Origin: Sphingopyxis sp.
Lineage (GTDB): Bacteria; Pseudomonadota; Alphaproteobacteria; Sphingomonadales; Sphingomonadaceae
NCBI RefSeq assembly: GCF_016463645.1
Contig: NZ_JAEMQX010000032.1
Coordinates: 1 to 34,800, forward strand
Direction: 5' to 3'
DNA: 34,800 nucleotides
Positions 7,580-15,297 of the stretch are shown here, in pieces (within the stretch, counting starts at the first letter, position 1; every line of letters begins with the position of its first letter). A program made the position numbers and the translations under genes. Under the pieces are notes generated by a model that was given only the letters and a program-made list of their open reading frames with translations, was not told the origin of the DNA and searched no databases.

Positions 7580-8065
7580 TCAGGAGGGACGGAAAACGAG
7601 CGCCGCGCCGTTCATGCAATAGCGTTTGCCTGTCGGGCGCGGCCCGTCGTTGAAGACATGGCCGAGATGGCCGCCGCAGCGCCGGCAATGCACTTCGGTA
7701 CGCGCATAGCCGAGATCATGATCGGTCGAGGTGCCGATCGCACCCCTGAGCGGCGCCCAGAAGCTCGGCCAGCCGGTACCGCTGTCGAATTTGGTCCTGC
7801 TCGAATAAAGCGGCAGCGCGCAGCCGGCGCAGTCGAAGATGCCGGCGCGCTTTTCCTTGTCGAGCGGACTGGTGAAGGCGCGCTCGGTCGCCGCCTCGCG
7901 CAGCACGCGGTATTGCAGCGGCGACAGGCGTTTTTTCCATTCGGCGTCGGAAAGCTGCCAGCCCGCCTGCGCCTTTGGCCGCGCCGATTTGGCGAAGAGC
8001 ACCGGTGCGCCGATGATGGCGCCGCCGAGCGCGAGTCCGCCGAGAAGATGACGACGTTCGATCAT
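7580..8065 (-). CDS. msrB: Peptide-methionine (R)-S-oxide reductase, exported
   Basis: Reduces methionine-R-sulfoxide in oxidised proteins. The zinc site has Cys79/Cys82 (CAGC) and Cys127/Cys130 (CRRC). GTGWPSFW and HLGHVFNDGP are family signatures, and the catalytic cysteine is Cys150 in RYCMNGAAL. The first residues, MIERRHLLGGLALGG, carry a twin-arginine pair followed by a hydrophobic stretch ending near residue 28. This suggests Tat-dependent export or an N-terminal anchor in the periplasm, whereas standard MsrB is cytosolic. The catalytic domain fills residues 35-161 and is complete. It follows the CYP153 gene on the same strand after a 43-base gap, possibly in one transcript. Enzyme identity is firm; export is predicted from the signal only. 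Confidence 0.93.
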   Translation of the reverse strand: MIERRHLLGGLALGGAIIGAPVLFAKSARPKAQAGWQLSDAEWKKRLSPLQYRVLREAATERAFTSPLDKEKRAGIFDCAGCALPLYSSRTKFDSGTGWPSFWAPLRGAIGTSTDHDLGYARTEVHCRRCGGHLGHVFNDGPRPTGKRYCMNGAALVFRPS

Positions 8066-8108
8066 GCCCTTGATACGTATGGCCCCGCCAGCGGGTTACA
8101 AGGATGCG

Positions 8109-9344
8109 TCAATATTTCGCGATCTGCACCGGCAGCGCGCGGAAACCGTGGACGAAGCAGGCATGGACGCGTTCGGGTTCGCCCGTCACCGTCACGCGCA
8201 TCCGCCGTGCCGCCATTTCCTCGAGCAGGATGCGCAGCTGCAGTTCGGCAAGGCGCGCGCCGACGCAGCGGTGGACGCCATAGCCGAAGGAGAGATGCCG
8301 CCGCGCATTCTCGCGGTCGAGTTTGAGTGCGTCGCCCTCGTCGAACACGCCCTCGTCGCGGTTCGCCGACAGATACCAGAGGATGAGCTTGTCGCCCTTT
8401 CTGATCTGGTGTCCGAAGAGGTCGGCATCGGCGAGCGCGGTGCGGCGCATATGCGCGAGCGGGGTCTGCCAGCGGATGATCTCGCTCACCGCATTGGGGA
8501 TCAGCGACGGATCGGCCTCAAGCTTTGCGCGCTGCTCGGGGAACTTGTCGAGGCCGTAGGCGAGCCCCGACATGGTGTTGCGCGTCGTGTCGTTGCCGCC
8601 GACGATCAGCAGTACGAGGTTCCCGATGAACTCATATTTGTCCATGTTGCGCATCGCTTCGCTGTGCAGCATCATCGACAGGAGGTCGGGGGTCGGTGGC
8701 TGGTCGAGCTTTTCCATCCAGAGGCGCTGGAAATAGACGAACGCCTCTTCAAGCACCGCGCGGCGCTGTTCCTTGAGTTCGGGTTTCTGCGCGAGTTCGA
8801 CGTCGCCCATCCAGTCGGACCATTCGGTGAGCTTGCGCCGGTCCTCCCACGGGAAATCGAAGAGCAGCGCGAGCATCTGCGTTGTCAGCTCCATCGACAC
8901 GCGGTCGACCCAGTCGAAACTCTCGCCCCACGGCAGCCCGTCGAGCACTTCGCCGGTGCGGCTCCGGATGTCGTCGGACAGGCGCGTCATTTCGGCGGGG
9001 GTGAAGGCGGGGGCGACGGTGCGGCGCTGATCGGTGTGCTGCGGCCGGTCCATCGCGATGAACATCGGCAGGCGGAAATCCTCGTCCTCGTCGCGTTCGA
9101 GGATCGTGATCCCGCCATATTCCCACGAGGAGCTGTAAATGTCGGGCAGCGCCTCGACATGCTGGATCGCCTGATGGCTCGCGATATTCCAGTAGGGGCC
9201 GTGGACGCTGTCCTCGCATTTCACGATGCCGCCCGCCTTGCGGATCTCGGCAAAGGGCACCTGCCAGCGATCCTCCGAATAGATCGCGGCGGGGCTCATG
9301 TCATAGCGATCGGTGACGGGCTGGGGCGCGGCTGCAGTCGCCAT
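8109..9344 (-). CDS. Cytochrome P450, CYP153 family (alkane/fatty-acid terminal hydroxylase)
   Basis: Soluble bacterial P450 of 411 residues. The heme-binding loop is [15 protein letters not shown] with Cys360 as axial ligand; the I-helix motif is [12 protein letters not shown]; the K-helix ExxR lies in [15 protein letters not shown]. These blocks, with [13 protein letters not shown] and [13 protein letters not shown], closely match what I know of CYP153A enzymes, which hydroxylate the terminal carbon of medium-chain alkanes or fatty acids. GAGGAGGAGG lies upstream of the ATG at 9344. CYP153 genes often sit beside a ferredoxin and a ferredoxin reductase; neither is present here, so electrons must come from a partner encoded elsewhere. 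Family assignment is strong, exact substrate range unknown. Confidence 0.9.
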   Translation of the reverse strand: MATAAAPQPVTDRYDMSPAAIYSEDRWQVPFAEIRKAGGIVKCEDSVHGPYWNIASHQAIQHVEALPDIYSSSWEYGGITILERDEDEDFRLPMFIAMDRPQHTDQRRTVAPAFTPAEMTRLSDDIRSRTGEVLDGLPWGESFDWVDRVSMELTTQMLALLFDFPWEDRRKLTEWSDWMGDVELAQKPELKEQRRAVLEEAFVYFQRLWMEKLDQPPTPDLLSMMLHSEAMRNMDKYEFIGNLVLLIVGGNDTTRNTMSGLAYGLDKFPEQRAKLEADPSLIPNAVSEIIRWQTPLAHMRRTALADADLFGHQIRKGDKLILWYLSANRDEGVFDEGDALKLDRENARRHLSFGYGVHRCVGARLAELQLRILLEEMAARRMRVTVTGEPERVHACFVHGFRALPVQIAKY

Positions 9345-9432
9345 CGGGCATCCTCCTCCTCAAAAGGGACTCGCCGCGACGCTTGCCGCCGTCGGCCAGA
9401 TCAGTTGCAGGATGCCACTGTTTACAGCTTTG

Positions 9433-10731
9433 TCAACGAGGCTGGGACGAAGCGGCCTCGGCGGCGGCCGCAACTGCGGTCGAGGCCTTTGCCCTGCGCC
9501 AGAATTTCCAGCCACTGCCGCCGCTGAGCACGCCGGCGCGGAACAGGCGCACCGAAATCCAGATGACGAGCGCGACCCAGAGCGCTTGCCAGCCAAGCGC
9601 GAGCAGATGGACCGCCTTCGCATCGTCGGTTGCGGCGCGCGCCGCCATCGCGAGCGGTGAAGAGAAGGGAAAGATCTGCGCAAAGCGGGCGAGGCCGCTG
9701 CCCGGCGCGCTCGCCGCCGCCGTCGACAGGCTGAACATGCCGACCTGAAAGATGGTGATCGGCAGGCTGAGCATCTGGATCTCGCGCACCGTCGCCGCCT
9801 GCGCGCCGACGCCGAGGAAGACTGCGCCGAGCAGCAGGAAGGACATGATGAAATAGAGAAACCCGATGCCGAGGAAGAAGGGCCAGCCGGTCGCAGGCAT
9901 CGAGGCGAGCGCGGTTGCCGCCTTGCCCGCCTTGCCCGCAGCGTCGATCGTGGCGGGATCGATCTGCGTTGCCGCGACGAGGCCGCCGCCGAACGCCATC
10001 GCGAGCCAGAAAGCGATGAAGAGCACGGCCACGCCGAGCATGCCGAGCAGCTTGCCGAGGAAGACGCTTTCGAGCGGTACCGCGGCGGCGAGGATCTCGA
10101 TGACCTTGTTGCCCTTTTCCTCGGCGAGCGAACTCACCGTCTGTCCCGCGAGCAGCAGGGTCAGGAGAAAAATGACGAACACCGCGCCGAAGCCGATCGA
10201 CTGTTGCAGCGCGATGCTCGCGCCGCCGTGCCGGAGGCTCTCGAAGCGCGGTTTGACCGGCGCGACTGCGCCCGCGGCGCGGTCGCGCAGCACCTGTCCC
10301 GCAAGCAGCGCCAGATAGCGCCCCGAGCTGCCGTCGGCATTGCGTTCGACGATGCGCGGATTTTCGAGCGGGCCGCTCATCACCGCATAGGTGTCGGTGC
10401 CCTTTTCGCCTGCAATCGCGAGCGGATCGGGCGTGTCGGGACCGGCGATCCGGAATTCGAGCGCTTCGGGCGCGTCGCGGCCCGGGAAGGCGGCGCGCAG
10501 GCGCGCGTCGGCCGAGCGGAGGGCTTCGACGTCGGCCGGATCGGCGATCGCGACGATGCGGCCCTTGCCGCGCGCGCTGTCGGCGAGCTGCGACGCGCCC
10601 ATGCCACCCGCGAGAGCCATGCCCACCATGAACAGCGGGGCGAGGAGGAAGAGGAGGAAGGTCGGCGTCGCGACGATCGCGAGAAAGTCGCGCCGCGCAA
10701 CCACGAACATATTCCGGATGAACGGGGTCAT
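9433..10731 (-). CDS. ABC-2 type exporter permease, NatB-like
   Basis: Inner-membrane permease of 432 residues (COG1668 type). It starts with a cytosolic [16 protein letters not shown], followed by helix 1 (about residues 20-42), a large extracytoplasmic domain of about 130 residues, and a cluster of five or so helices in the C-terminal half. EEKGNKVIEILAAAVP before the second helix is the typical NatB amphipathic element. The start overlaps the stop of the ATPase gene as ATGA, so the two are co-translated and form one exporter. NatAB in Bacillus extrudes sodium, but many homologues have other or unknown substrates, and nothing nearby names this one. Confidence 0.85.
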   Translation of the reverse strand: MTPFIRNMFVVARRDFLAIVATPTFLLFLLAPLFMVGMALAGGMGASQLADSARGKGRIVAIADPADVEALRSADARLRAAFPGRDAPEALEFRIAGPDTPDPLAIAGEKGTDTYAVMSGPLENPRIVERNADGSSGRYLALLAGQVLRDRAAGAVAPVKPRFESLRHGGASIALQQSIGFGAVFVIFLLTLLLAGQTVSSLAEEKGNKVIEILAAAVPLESVFLGKLLGMLGVAVLFIAFWLAMAFGGGLVAATQIDPATIDAAGKAGKAATALASMPATGWPFFLGIGFLYFIMSFLLLGAVFLGVGAQAATVREIQMLSLPITIFQVGMFSLSTAAASAPGSGLARFAQIFPFSSPLAMAARAATDDAKAVHLLALGWQALWVALVIWISVRLFRAGVLSGGSGWKFWRRAKASTAVAAAAEAASSQPR

Positions 10732-11702
10732 GCGCTTGCCTCCTCGATGGCGTCCCCGGCAGCGTCGGCGTCGAAGCTGGCGTCGACCTGACGGACGATA
10801 TGGACGAAGGCGTCGTGGAGTGCCGGGCGGCTGATCGACAGGCCGGCGACGCCATGACCGCTCGCGGTGATCCGTGCGAGCAGCGGCTCGACATCGCTAT
10901 CCTCGATCGTGAAATGCCAGGCGTCGTCGTGGCGCTCTGCGCCGGCGGGCAGATTGGCGGCGATCGCGGCGGGATCACCCTGATCGCGCGGCGTGTAGCG
11001 GACCTGCATCGGCAGCAGCGCGCGCGCCTCGTCGACCGTGCCCTCGAAGCGTCTTTGCGAGCGCGCGATGATCGCGATGCGATCACAGAGCCGCTCGGCA
11101 TGCGCCATGACGTGGGTCGAGAAGAGGATCGTCGCACCGCGATCGCGCTCGCGCCGGACGAGCATTTCGAGCCGTTCCTGGTTGACGGGGTCGAGTCCCG
11201 AAAAAGGTTCGTCGAGCACGATGAGGTCGGGGGCGTGGACGATCGATCCGATGAGCTGGATCATCTGCGCCATGCCCTTCGACATCTTGCGGATCTTCGT
11301 GTCGATCACGCGTTCGAGCCCGAGTTCGGTCATGAAGGTCGCGGCGCGGCGACGGCCCTCGCTCCAGTCGAGCCCGCGCAGCGCGCCCATGAAGGCGATC
11401 GCCTCGCGCGCCTTCATGCCGGGATAGAGGCCGCGTTCTTCGGGGAGATAACCGATGCGGCTGCGTACGCTCTGCGGCTTGTGTCCGCCGAGGAGGCGGC
11501 TCATGCCCTCGTCGGGGTCGATGATGCCGAGCGTCATGCGCAGGCTGGTGGTCTTGCCTGCGCCGTTGGGGCCGAGCACGCCGTAGATGCAGCCCGCGGG
11601 CACCGCGAGGCTGACATGATCGACCGCCTTGTAATCGCCGAAATATTTGGTGAGGCGGGTCGCCTCGACGCTGAAATCGCTCAAGCTTCGGTCCCCAATC
11701 AT
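10728..11702 (-). CDS. ABC exporter ATP-binding protein, NatA-like
   Basis: ATPase partner of the downstream permease, 324 residues. Walker A is GPNGAGKT at 44-51; the signature loop is the NatA-type MSKGMAQM rather than LSGGQ; Walker B is [12 protein letters not shown]; the switch His is in [12 protein letters not shown]-terminal extension of about 90 residues corresponds to the DUF4162-type domain of this subfamily. A frame continues 82 codons upstream but runs antisense through queG and is Arg-rich low-complexity sequence, so the ATG at 11702 is taken. No clear ribosome-binding site precedes it, and a TTG five codons in is an alternative start. It is divergent from queG with only 50 bases between. 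Confidence 0.87.
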   Translation of the reverse strand: MIGDRSLSDFSVEATRLTKYFGDYKAVDHVSLAVPAGCIYGVLGPNGAGKTTSLRMTLGIIDPDEGMSRLLGGHKPQSVRSRIGYLPEERGLYPGMKAREAIAFMGALRGLDWSEGRRRAATFMTELGLERVIDTKIRKMSKGMAQMIQLIGSIVHAPDLIVLDEPFSGLDPVNQERLEMLVRRERDRGATILFSTHVMAHAERLCDRIAIIARSQRRFEGTVDEARALLPMQVRYTPRDQGDPAAIAANLPAGAERHDDAWHFTIEDSDVEPLLARITASGHGVAGLSISRPALHDAFVHIVRQVDASFDADAAGDAIEEASA

Positions 11703-11740
11703 TCGCTGAACCGGGCTATGGCACGGCGAGACGGCTCGCG

Positions 11741-11746
11741 TATAGA
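11741..11746 (+). promoter_or_regulatory. Candidate -10 element of a leaderless queG transcript
   Basis: TATAGA lies so that a start site six to seven bases after it falls on the queG ATG at 11753. No Shine-Dalgarno sequence precedes that ATG. The two facts together suggest a leaderless mRNA. I see no good -35 element, so confidence is low. Confidence 0.35.
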
Positions 11747-11752
11747 GCGCCA

Positions 11753-12805
11753 ATGGTTGCCGAAGCCTTGCCTCCTCTCGAAGCCCGCCTCGAAGCGGTC
11801 GCGCGCGCGCACGGCTTCGCGGCGTTCGGGATCGCGCGCGCCGATGCGGCGCCGCAGACCGCGGCACGGCTGAAGCAGTGGCTTGCCGAGGGGCGCCACG
11901 GCGACATGATCTGGATGGAAAGCCGCGCCGAGCAGCGCGGATCGCCAAAGGGGCTGTGGCCCGAGGTCCGTTCGGTGATCGCCCTCGGCATGAGTTATGC
12001 GCCCGCGCTCGACCCGCTGGCGCTGGCCGGGCATCCGGACCGCGGGCGGATTTCGGTCTATGCGCAGGGCGGCGACTATCATGACGTCGTCAAGAAGGCG
12101 CTGAAGGCGGTCGCGCGCTGGCTGGTCGCCGAGGTCGAGGATGCCGAGGTCAAGGTGTTCGTCGACACCGCGCCGGTGATGGAAAAGCCGCTGTCCGCAG
12201 CGGCGGGGCTCGGCTGGCAGGGCAAACACACCAATCTCGTCAGCCGTGAGCATGGCAGCTGGCTGTTCCTGGGCGCGATCTACACGACGATTGATCTGGC
12301 GCCCTCGGTGCCCGGGCGCGACACATGCGGCAGCTGCGCGGCGTGCCAGGACGCGTGCCCGACGCAGGCCTTTCCCGCACCCTACCGGCTCGATGCGCGG
12401 CGCTGCATCTCCTACCTCACGATCGAGCATAGCGGCCCGATCCCCCTCGCGCTGCGGCGCGGGATCGGCAACCGTATCTATGGCTGTGACGATTGTCTCG
12501 CGGCGTGCCCGTGGAATAAATTCGCCGACACCGCGCACCGGCACCGCGCCTTCCTGCCACGCGCCGAACTTGCGGCGCCCTCGATCGGCGACCTGCTCGA
12601 CCTCGACGATGCCGCGTTCCGGCAGGTGTTCGCGGGCTCGCCGATCAAGCGGATCGGGCGCGGGCGGATGGTGCGTAATGCGGCAATCGCGGCGGGGAAC
12701 AGCGGCGATGTGCAGTTCGTACCGGCGCTTCAGAAGCTCGTCGGCGACGAATCGCCGATGGTGGCCGATGCCGCATCATGGGCGCTGGCCGAGCTGGCGT
12801 CGTGA
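11753..12805 (+). CDS. queG: Epoxyqueuosine reductase
   Basis: Last step of queuosine synthesis: cobalamin-dependent reduction of epoxyqueuosine to queuosine in the wobble position of GUN-anticodon tRNAs, in the cytosol. The 350 residues carry [20 protein letters not shown] with the conserved catalytic Asp, then two 4Fe-4S cluster motifs, [12 protein letters not shown] and [14 protein letters not shown], and the family block [14 protein letters not shown]-terminal HEAT-like region (from about residue 290) ends with [13 protein letters not shown]. The length fits the family. It stands alone: neighbours are a divergent ABC exporter and a convergent lipoprotein. No other queuosine gene is in the window. 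Confidence 0.96.
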   Translation: MVAEALPPLEARLEAVARAHGFAAFGIARADAAPQTAARLKQWLAEGRHGDMIWMESRAEQRGSPKGLWPEVRSVIALGMSYAPALDPLALAGHPDRGRISVYAQGGDYHDVVKKALKAVARWLVAEVEDAEVKVFVDTAPVMEKPLSAAAGLGWQGKHTNLVSREHGSWLFLGAIYTTIDLAPSVPGRDTCGSCAACQDACPTQAFPAPYRLDARRCISYLTIEHSGPIPLALRRGIGNRIYGCDDCLAACPWNKFADTAHRHRAFLPRAELAAPSIGDLLDLDDAAFRQVFAGSPIKRIGRGRMVRNAAIAAGNSGDVQFVPALQKLVGDESPMVADAASWALAELAS

Positions 12806-12811
12806 CGTCAT

Positions 12812-13192
12812 TTACCGCCGAAGCGACTGCGCGCAGCCGTTGACCTCGGCGTTCCGACCGTCGGGGGTGCGCGCGTCGACGTGCGTCGCGACGGGATTGG
12901 CGCCAGCGCGCGGGGCGTAAAAATAGATATCGAGGGTGCAGCTCGATCCGGCGAACTGCAGCTTGCGGCCGGCGCCTTCGGTGACGTCGAGACGCGGTTT
13001 GCCGAACATGCGGCCGATCGCGTCGGCGCTGTTCCCGATCAGGACGTTGTTCTGCACCGGCTTGACCACCGTCGGCGGCGGCGCGGTGGTCGTCGGCGGG
13101 AGCGTCGAGGGGCGCGGAATCGCGGGGCCGGCGCAGGCGCCGAGCGTCAAGCCGAGCGCCGCAATGGCGCCGAGGCGGCGATTTTCAATCAT
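12812..13192 (-). CDS. Small predicted lipoprotein of unknown function
   Basis: Protein of 126 residues with a lipoprotein signal: basic MIENRR, a hydrophobic stretch, and the lipobox LGAC with Cys20 as the lipid-bearing residue. A Pro/Thr-rich linker (about 25-45) leads to a compact domain with IGRMFGKPRLDVTEGAGRKL, then CTLDIYFYAP and a second cysteine near the end, which could form a disulfide. This pattern resembles small periplasmic BamE/SmpA-like or related uncharacterised alphaproteobacterial lipoproteins, but I cannot assign a function. Its ATG overlaps the stop of the EI24 gene as ATGA, so the two are co-expressed. A longer upstream frame is the shadow of the EI24 gene. Confidence 0.8.
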   Translation of the reverse strand: MIENRRLGAIAALGLTLGACAGPAIPRPSTLPPTTTAPPPTVVKPVQNNVLIGNSADAIGRMFGKPRLDVTEGAGRKLQFAGSSCTLDIYFYAPRAGANPVATHVDARTPDGRNAEVNGCAQSLRR

Positions 13193-13872
13193 GTTTCGGG
13201 GTCCCCCTTGCCCAGATGCAGCATGTGGACGGCCATAGCCGCGCTCAGAATCGGCGCCAACAGATTGGCGACGGGTACCACGAAGCTTGCGGCGGACAGC
13301 AACCCGAGCGACCAGCGTGCCGGCCGGTCGAAGCGCGGATGGCCGGGATGGCGCGCGAGCACCATCGCTTCGAGATCGCGGCCGAGCAGCAGCGCGTTGA
13401 CGAGGAGCGCGAAGATCGGGGTGCCGATCCCGGTGACGAGCAGCACGACATAGACGGGCAGCGCGAGCAGGTTGCCGCCGATCAGGCGGCCGAGCGACGC
13501 GAGCGCGAGGCGGATATTCTGCCGCCAGCCGACATCGATGGCGCGCCGTGCGGCGGCGGGATAGTGGCGTCCCTCGACCTCGGCGACGATCGCGTCGGCG
13601 AACAGGCCGACGACGACGATCGCGACGGCGCGGAACAGCAACCAGCTTCCCGCGACGATAAGGAGGGCGATCAGCACCCCCGCCATGTCGAGCTGCGCGT
13701 CGTCCAGCCATTGCCCGTGCGCGAGCGCCCAGCGAATACCGAAAAAGATCGCGGCGCCCGAGATCGCGAGCAGCAGCAGGGTAAGCGCAAGGCTCTGCGC
13801 GAGAACCCGCATGACGCCCGGACGGGGCAAGTCTCCGAGCGCGAGCAGAAAAGCGTGGACGGCGCGGGCCAT
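13189..13872 (-). CDS. EI24/CysZ-like membrane protein
   Basis: Inner-membrane protein of 227 residues matching the EI24 domain family, to which the sulfate transporter CysZ belongs. It has several long hydrophobic segments (about residues 20-47, 65-90, 125-155 and 185-215). The block NALLLGRDLEAMVLARHPGH corresponds to the family motif in which a helix end reads LxGRxxxE followed by basic residues. No sulfur-assimilation gene is near, so a CysZ role is not supported by context; its only partner is the overlapping lipoprotein gene. Start at 13872 follows the family. Divergent from the adenosine-kinase-like gene. Confidence 0.85.
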   Translation of the reverse strand: MARAVHAFLLALGDLPRPGVMRVLAQSLALTLLLLAISGAAIFFGIRWALAHGQWLDDAQLDMAGVLIALLIVAGSWLLFRAVAIVVVGLFADAIVAEVEGRHYPAAARRAIDVGWRQNIRLALASLGRLIGGNLLALPVYVVLLVTGIGTPIFALLVNALLLGRDLEAMVLARHPGHPRFDRPARWSLGLLSAASFVVPVANLLAPILSAAMAVHMLHLGKGDPET

Positions 13873-13928
13873 GGCGCCGGGATGATCGGCGCCGCGCCCC
13901 GCGTCAAGCGCCGCGCTTGCGTTGGCGC

Positions 13929-13952
13929 GCGCGCGCCACTAAAGGCGCGCGC
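13929..13952 (+). promoter_or_regulatory. GC-rich hairpin in the leader of the PfkB kinase gene
   Basis: GCGCGCGCC and GGCGCGCGC form perfect 9-base arms around a 6-base loop (ACTAAA), followed by AGCTTTT. It lies 29 bases before the kinase ATG. It could be a weak intrinsic terminator or attenuator, or simply part of the GC-rich divergent spacer. The short T run makes efficient termination doubtful. Confidence 0.35.
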
Positions 13953-13981
13953 AGCTTTTCCCACGCATCACAGGATTTTTC

Positions 13982-14980
13982 ATGGCCTCCACCGCCCGTT
14001 TCGATGTCGTCGCCATCGGCAATGCGATCGTCGACGTTCTTGCCCGCGCCGACGACGCGCTGATCGAGGCCGAGGGCCTGGTCAAGGGATCGATGCGGCT
14101 GATCGATGGCGAGGAAGCCGAGCGGCTCTATGCCGCGATGGGCCCCGCGGTCGAGGTATCGGGCGGCAGCGCGGCGAACACGCTCGCGGGCATGGCGGCG
14201 CTCGGCGAGCGCTGCGCCTTCATCGGGCAGGTTGCCGACGACCAGCTCGGCCATGTCTTCACCCACGATCTGCGCGCGCTCGGCGTCGCTTATGAGACGC
14301 CGGCGCTCAAGGAAGGCGCGCCGACCGCGCGCTGCCTGATCCTCGTCACCCCCGACGGCCAGCGCACGATGAACACCTTCCTCGGCGCGAGCCATCTGCT
14401 TGAACAGGCGATGATCGACGAGGCATGGATCGCCGATTCGGAGATTCTCTATCTCGAAGGCTATCTGTGGGATCCCGAGCTGTCGCGCGCGGCGATGCGG
14501 CGCGCGATCGAGGTGTCGCGCGCGGCGGGTCGCAAGGTCGCCTTCACCCTGTCGGATGCCTTCATCATCGACCGCCACGGCGCCGATTTCCGCAAGCTGA
14601 TCGCCGAGGGGCTGTTCGACATATTGTTCGCGAACGAAGTCGAGATTCGCGCGCTCGCCGAGACCGAGGACTTCGAGGCGGCGGTCGCGAAGATCGCGCC
14701 GCAGGTGCCGCTGCTGATCGTCACGCGCGGATCGCACGGTGCGATCGCATTGCAGGACGGGACGCGCACCGAAGTCGGCGCCGAGCCGATCGAGACCGTC
14801 GTCGACACGACGGGCGCGGGCGACCTGTTCGCCGCGGGCTTCCTGTCGGGCCTTGCCGAGGGGCGTTCGATCAGGGATTGCCTCATCATGGGTGCGGTTT
14901 GCGCCCGCGAGATCATCGCACAGGTCGGCCCGCGCGCGCAGACGGACCTCAAGGCGAAGGTCGCCGAACGCCTCGGCTAG
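13982..14980 (+). CDS. PfkB-family kinase, adenosine-kinase-like
   Basis: Cytosolic ribokinase-family enzyme of 332 residues, likely phosphorylating adenosine or a related nucleoside. It shows the N-terminal substrate block IGNAIVDVLA, the glycine-rich VSGGSAANTLAGMAALG, and the C-terminal PfkB signature DTTGAGDLFAAGFL with the catalytic Asp in GAGD. Annotation as adenosine kinase rests on overall resemblance to proteobacterial proteins of that name; other sugar substrates remain possible. AGGA lies 7 bases before the ATG. A strong GC hairpin sits in its leader. A small membrane protein gene follows on the same strand. Confidence 0.88.
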   Translation: MASTARFDVVAIGNAIVDVLARADDALIEAEGLVKGSMRLIDGEEAERLYAAMGPAVEVSGGSAANTLAGMAALGERCAFIGQVADDQLGHVFTHDLRALGVAYETPALKEGAPTARCLILVTPDGQRTMNTFLGASHLLEQAMIDEAWIADSEILYLEGYLWDPELSRAAMRRAIEVSRAAGRKVAFTLSDAFIIDRHGADFRKLIAEGLFDILFANEVEIRALAETEDFEAAVAKIAPQVPLLIVTRGSHGAIALQDGTRTEVGAEPIETVVDTTGAGDLFAAGFLSGLAEGRSIRDCLIMGAVCAREIIAQVGPRAQTDLKAKVAERLG

Positions 14981-15036
14981 GAACCTTCGGCGGCCGTGAA
15001 GCGTCCTATCCGCCAGACAGCATAGGAGTGATTCTT

Positions 15037-15294
15037 ATGGCCGACGAAATCCACACGACGCGCGATCCCGACGGAACGACGCATACCACCACGGTCATCG
15101 ACCGCGAGCCGCGCCGCGGCGGCGGGATCGGCGTGGGGTTGATCTTTCTCGTCGCGATTCTGGTTGCGGCCTTCTTCGCCTTCCAGTTCCTTGCGAGCGA
15201 AAAGACCGAGAGCGGCGCGATCAGCGAAGCGGCGCAAAAGGTAGGCGATGCCGCCGAGGATGTCGGCGACGCGGCGCAGAAGGCGGTCGACTGA
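15037..15294 (+). CDS. Small single-helix membrane protein
   Basis: An 85-residue protein of unknown function. The first 30 residues are hydrophilic and Thr-rich, then comes one hydrophobic helix (about residues 33-54, GVGLIFLVAILVAAFFAFQF), then an Ala/Asp-rich tail with the near-repeat VGDAAEDVGDAAQKAVD, which should form an amphipathic helix. AGGAG at 15024-15028 precedes the ATG by 8 bases, and codon use matches neighbours. A longer frame starts inside the kinase gene but is only its shadow. It may be an envelope or stress protein with a helical tail; I recognise no domain. Confidence 0.75.
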   Translation: MADEIHTTRDPDGTTHTTTVIDREPRRGGGIGVGLIFLVAILVAAFFAFQFLASEKTESGAISEAAQKVGDAAEDVGDAAQKAVD

Positions 15295-15297
15295 CGG

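Noticed and set aside
5670..7688. 672-codon minus-strand frame opposite the second GT-C gene
   Set aside because: It is an Arg/Gln/His-rich shadow without motifs; the plus-strand gene has membrane helices and a paralogue.
1774..11754. The 12-base word TAGAGCGCCAAT found both at 1774 and at 11743
   Set aside because: Dozens of 12-base repeats are expected by chance in a window this long, and only one copy has a clear promoter-like setting.
11703..11948. 82-residue N-terminal extension of the NatA-like ATPase
   Set aside because: It is Arg-rich and antisense to queG; ABC ATPases of this type start just before the first strand.
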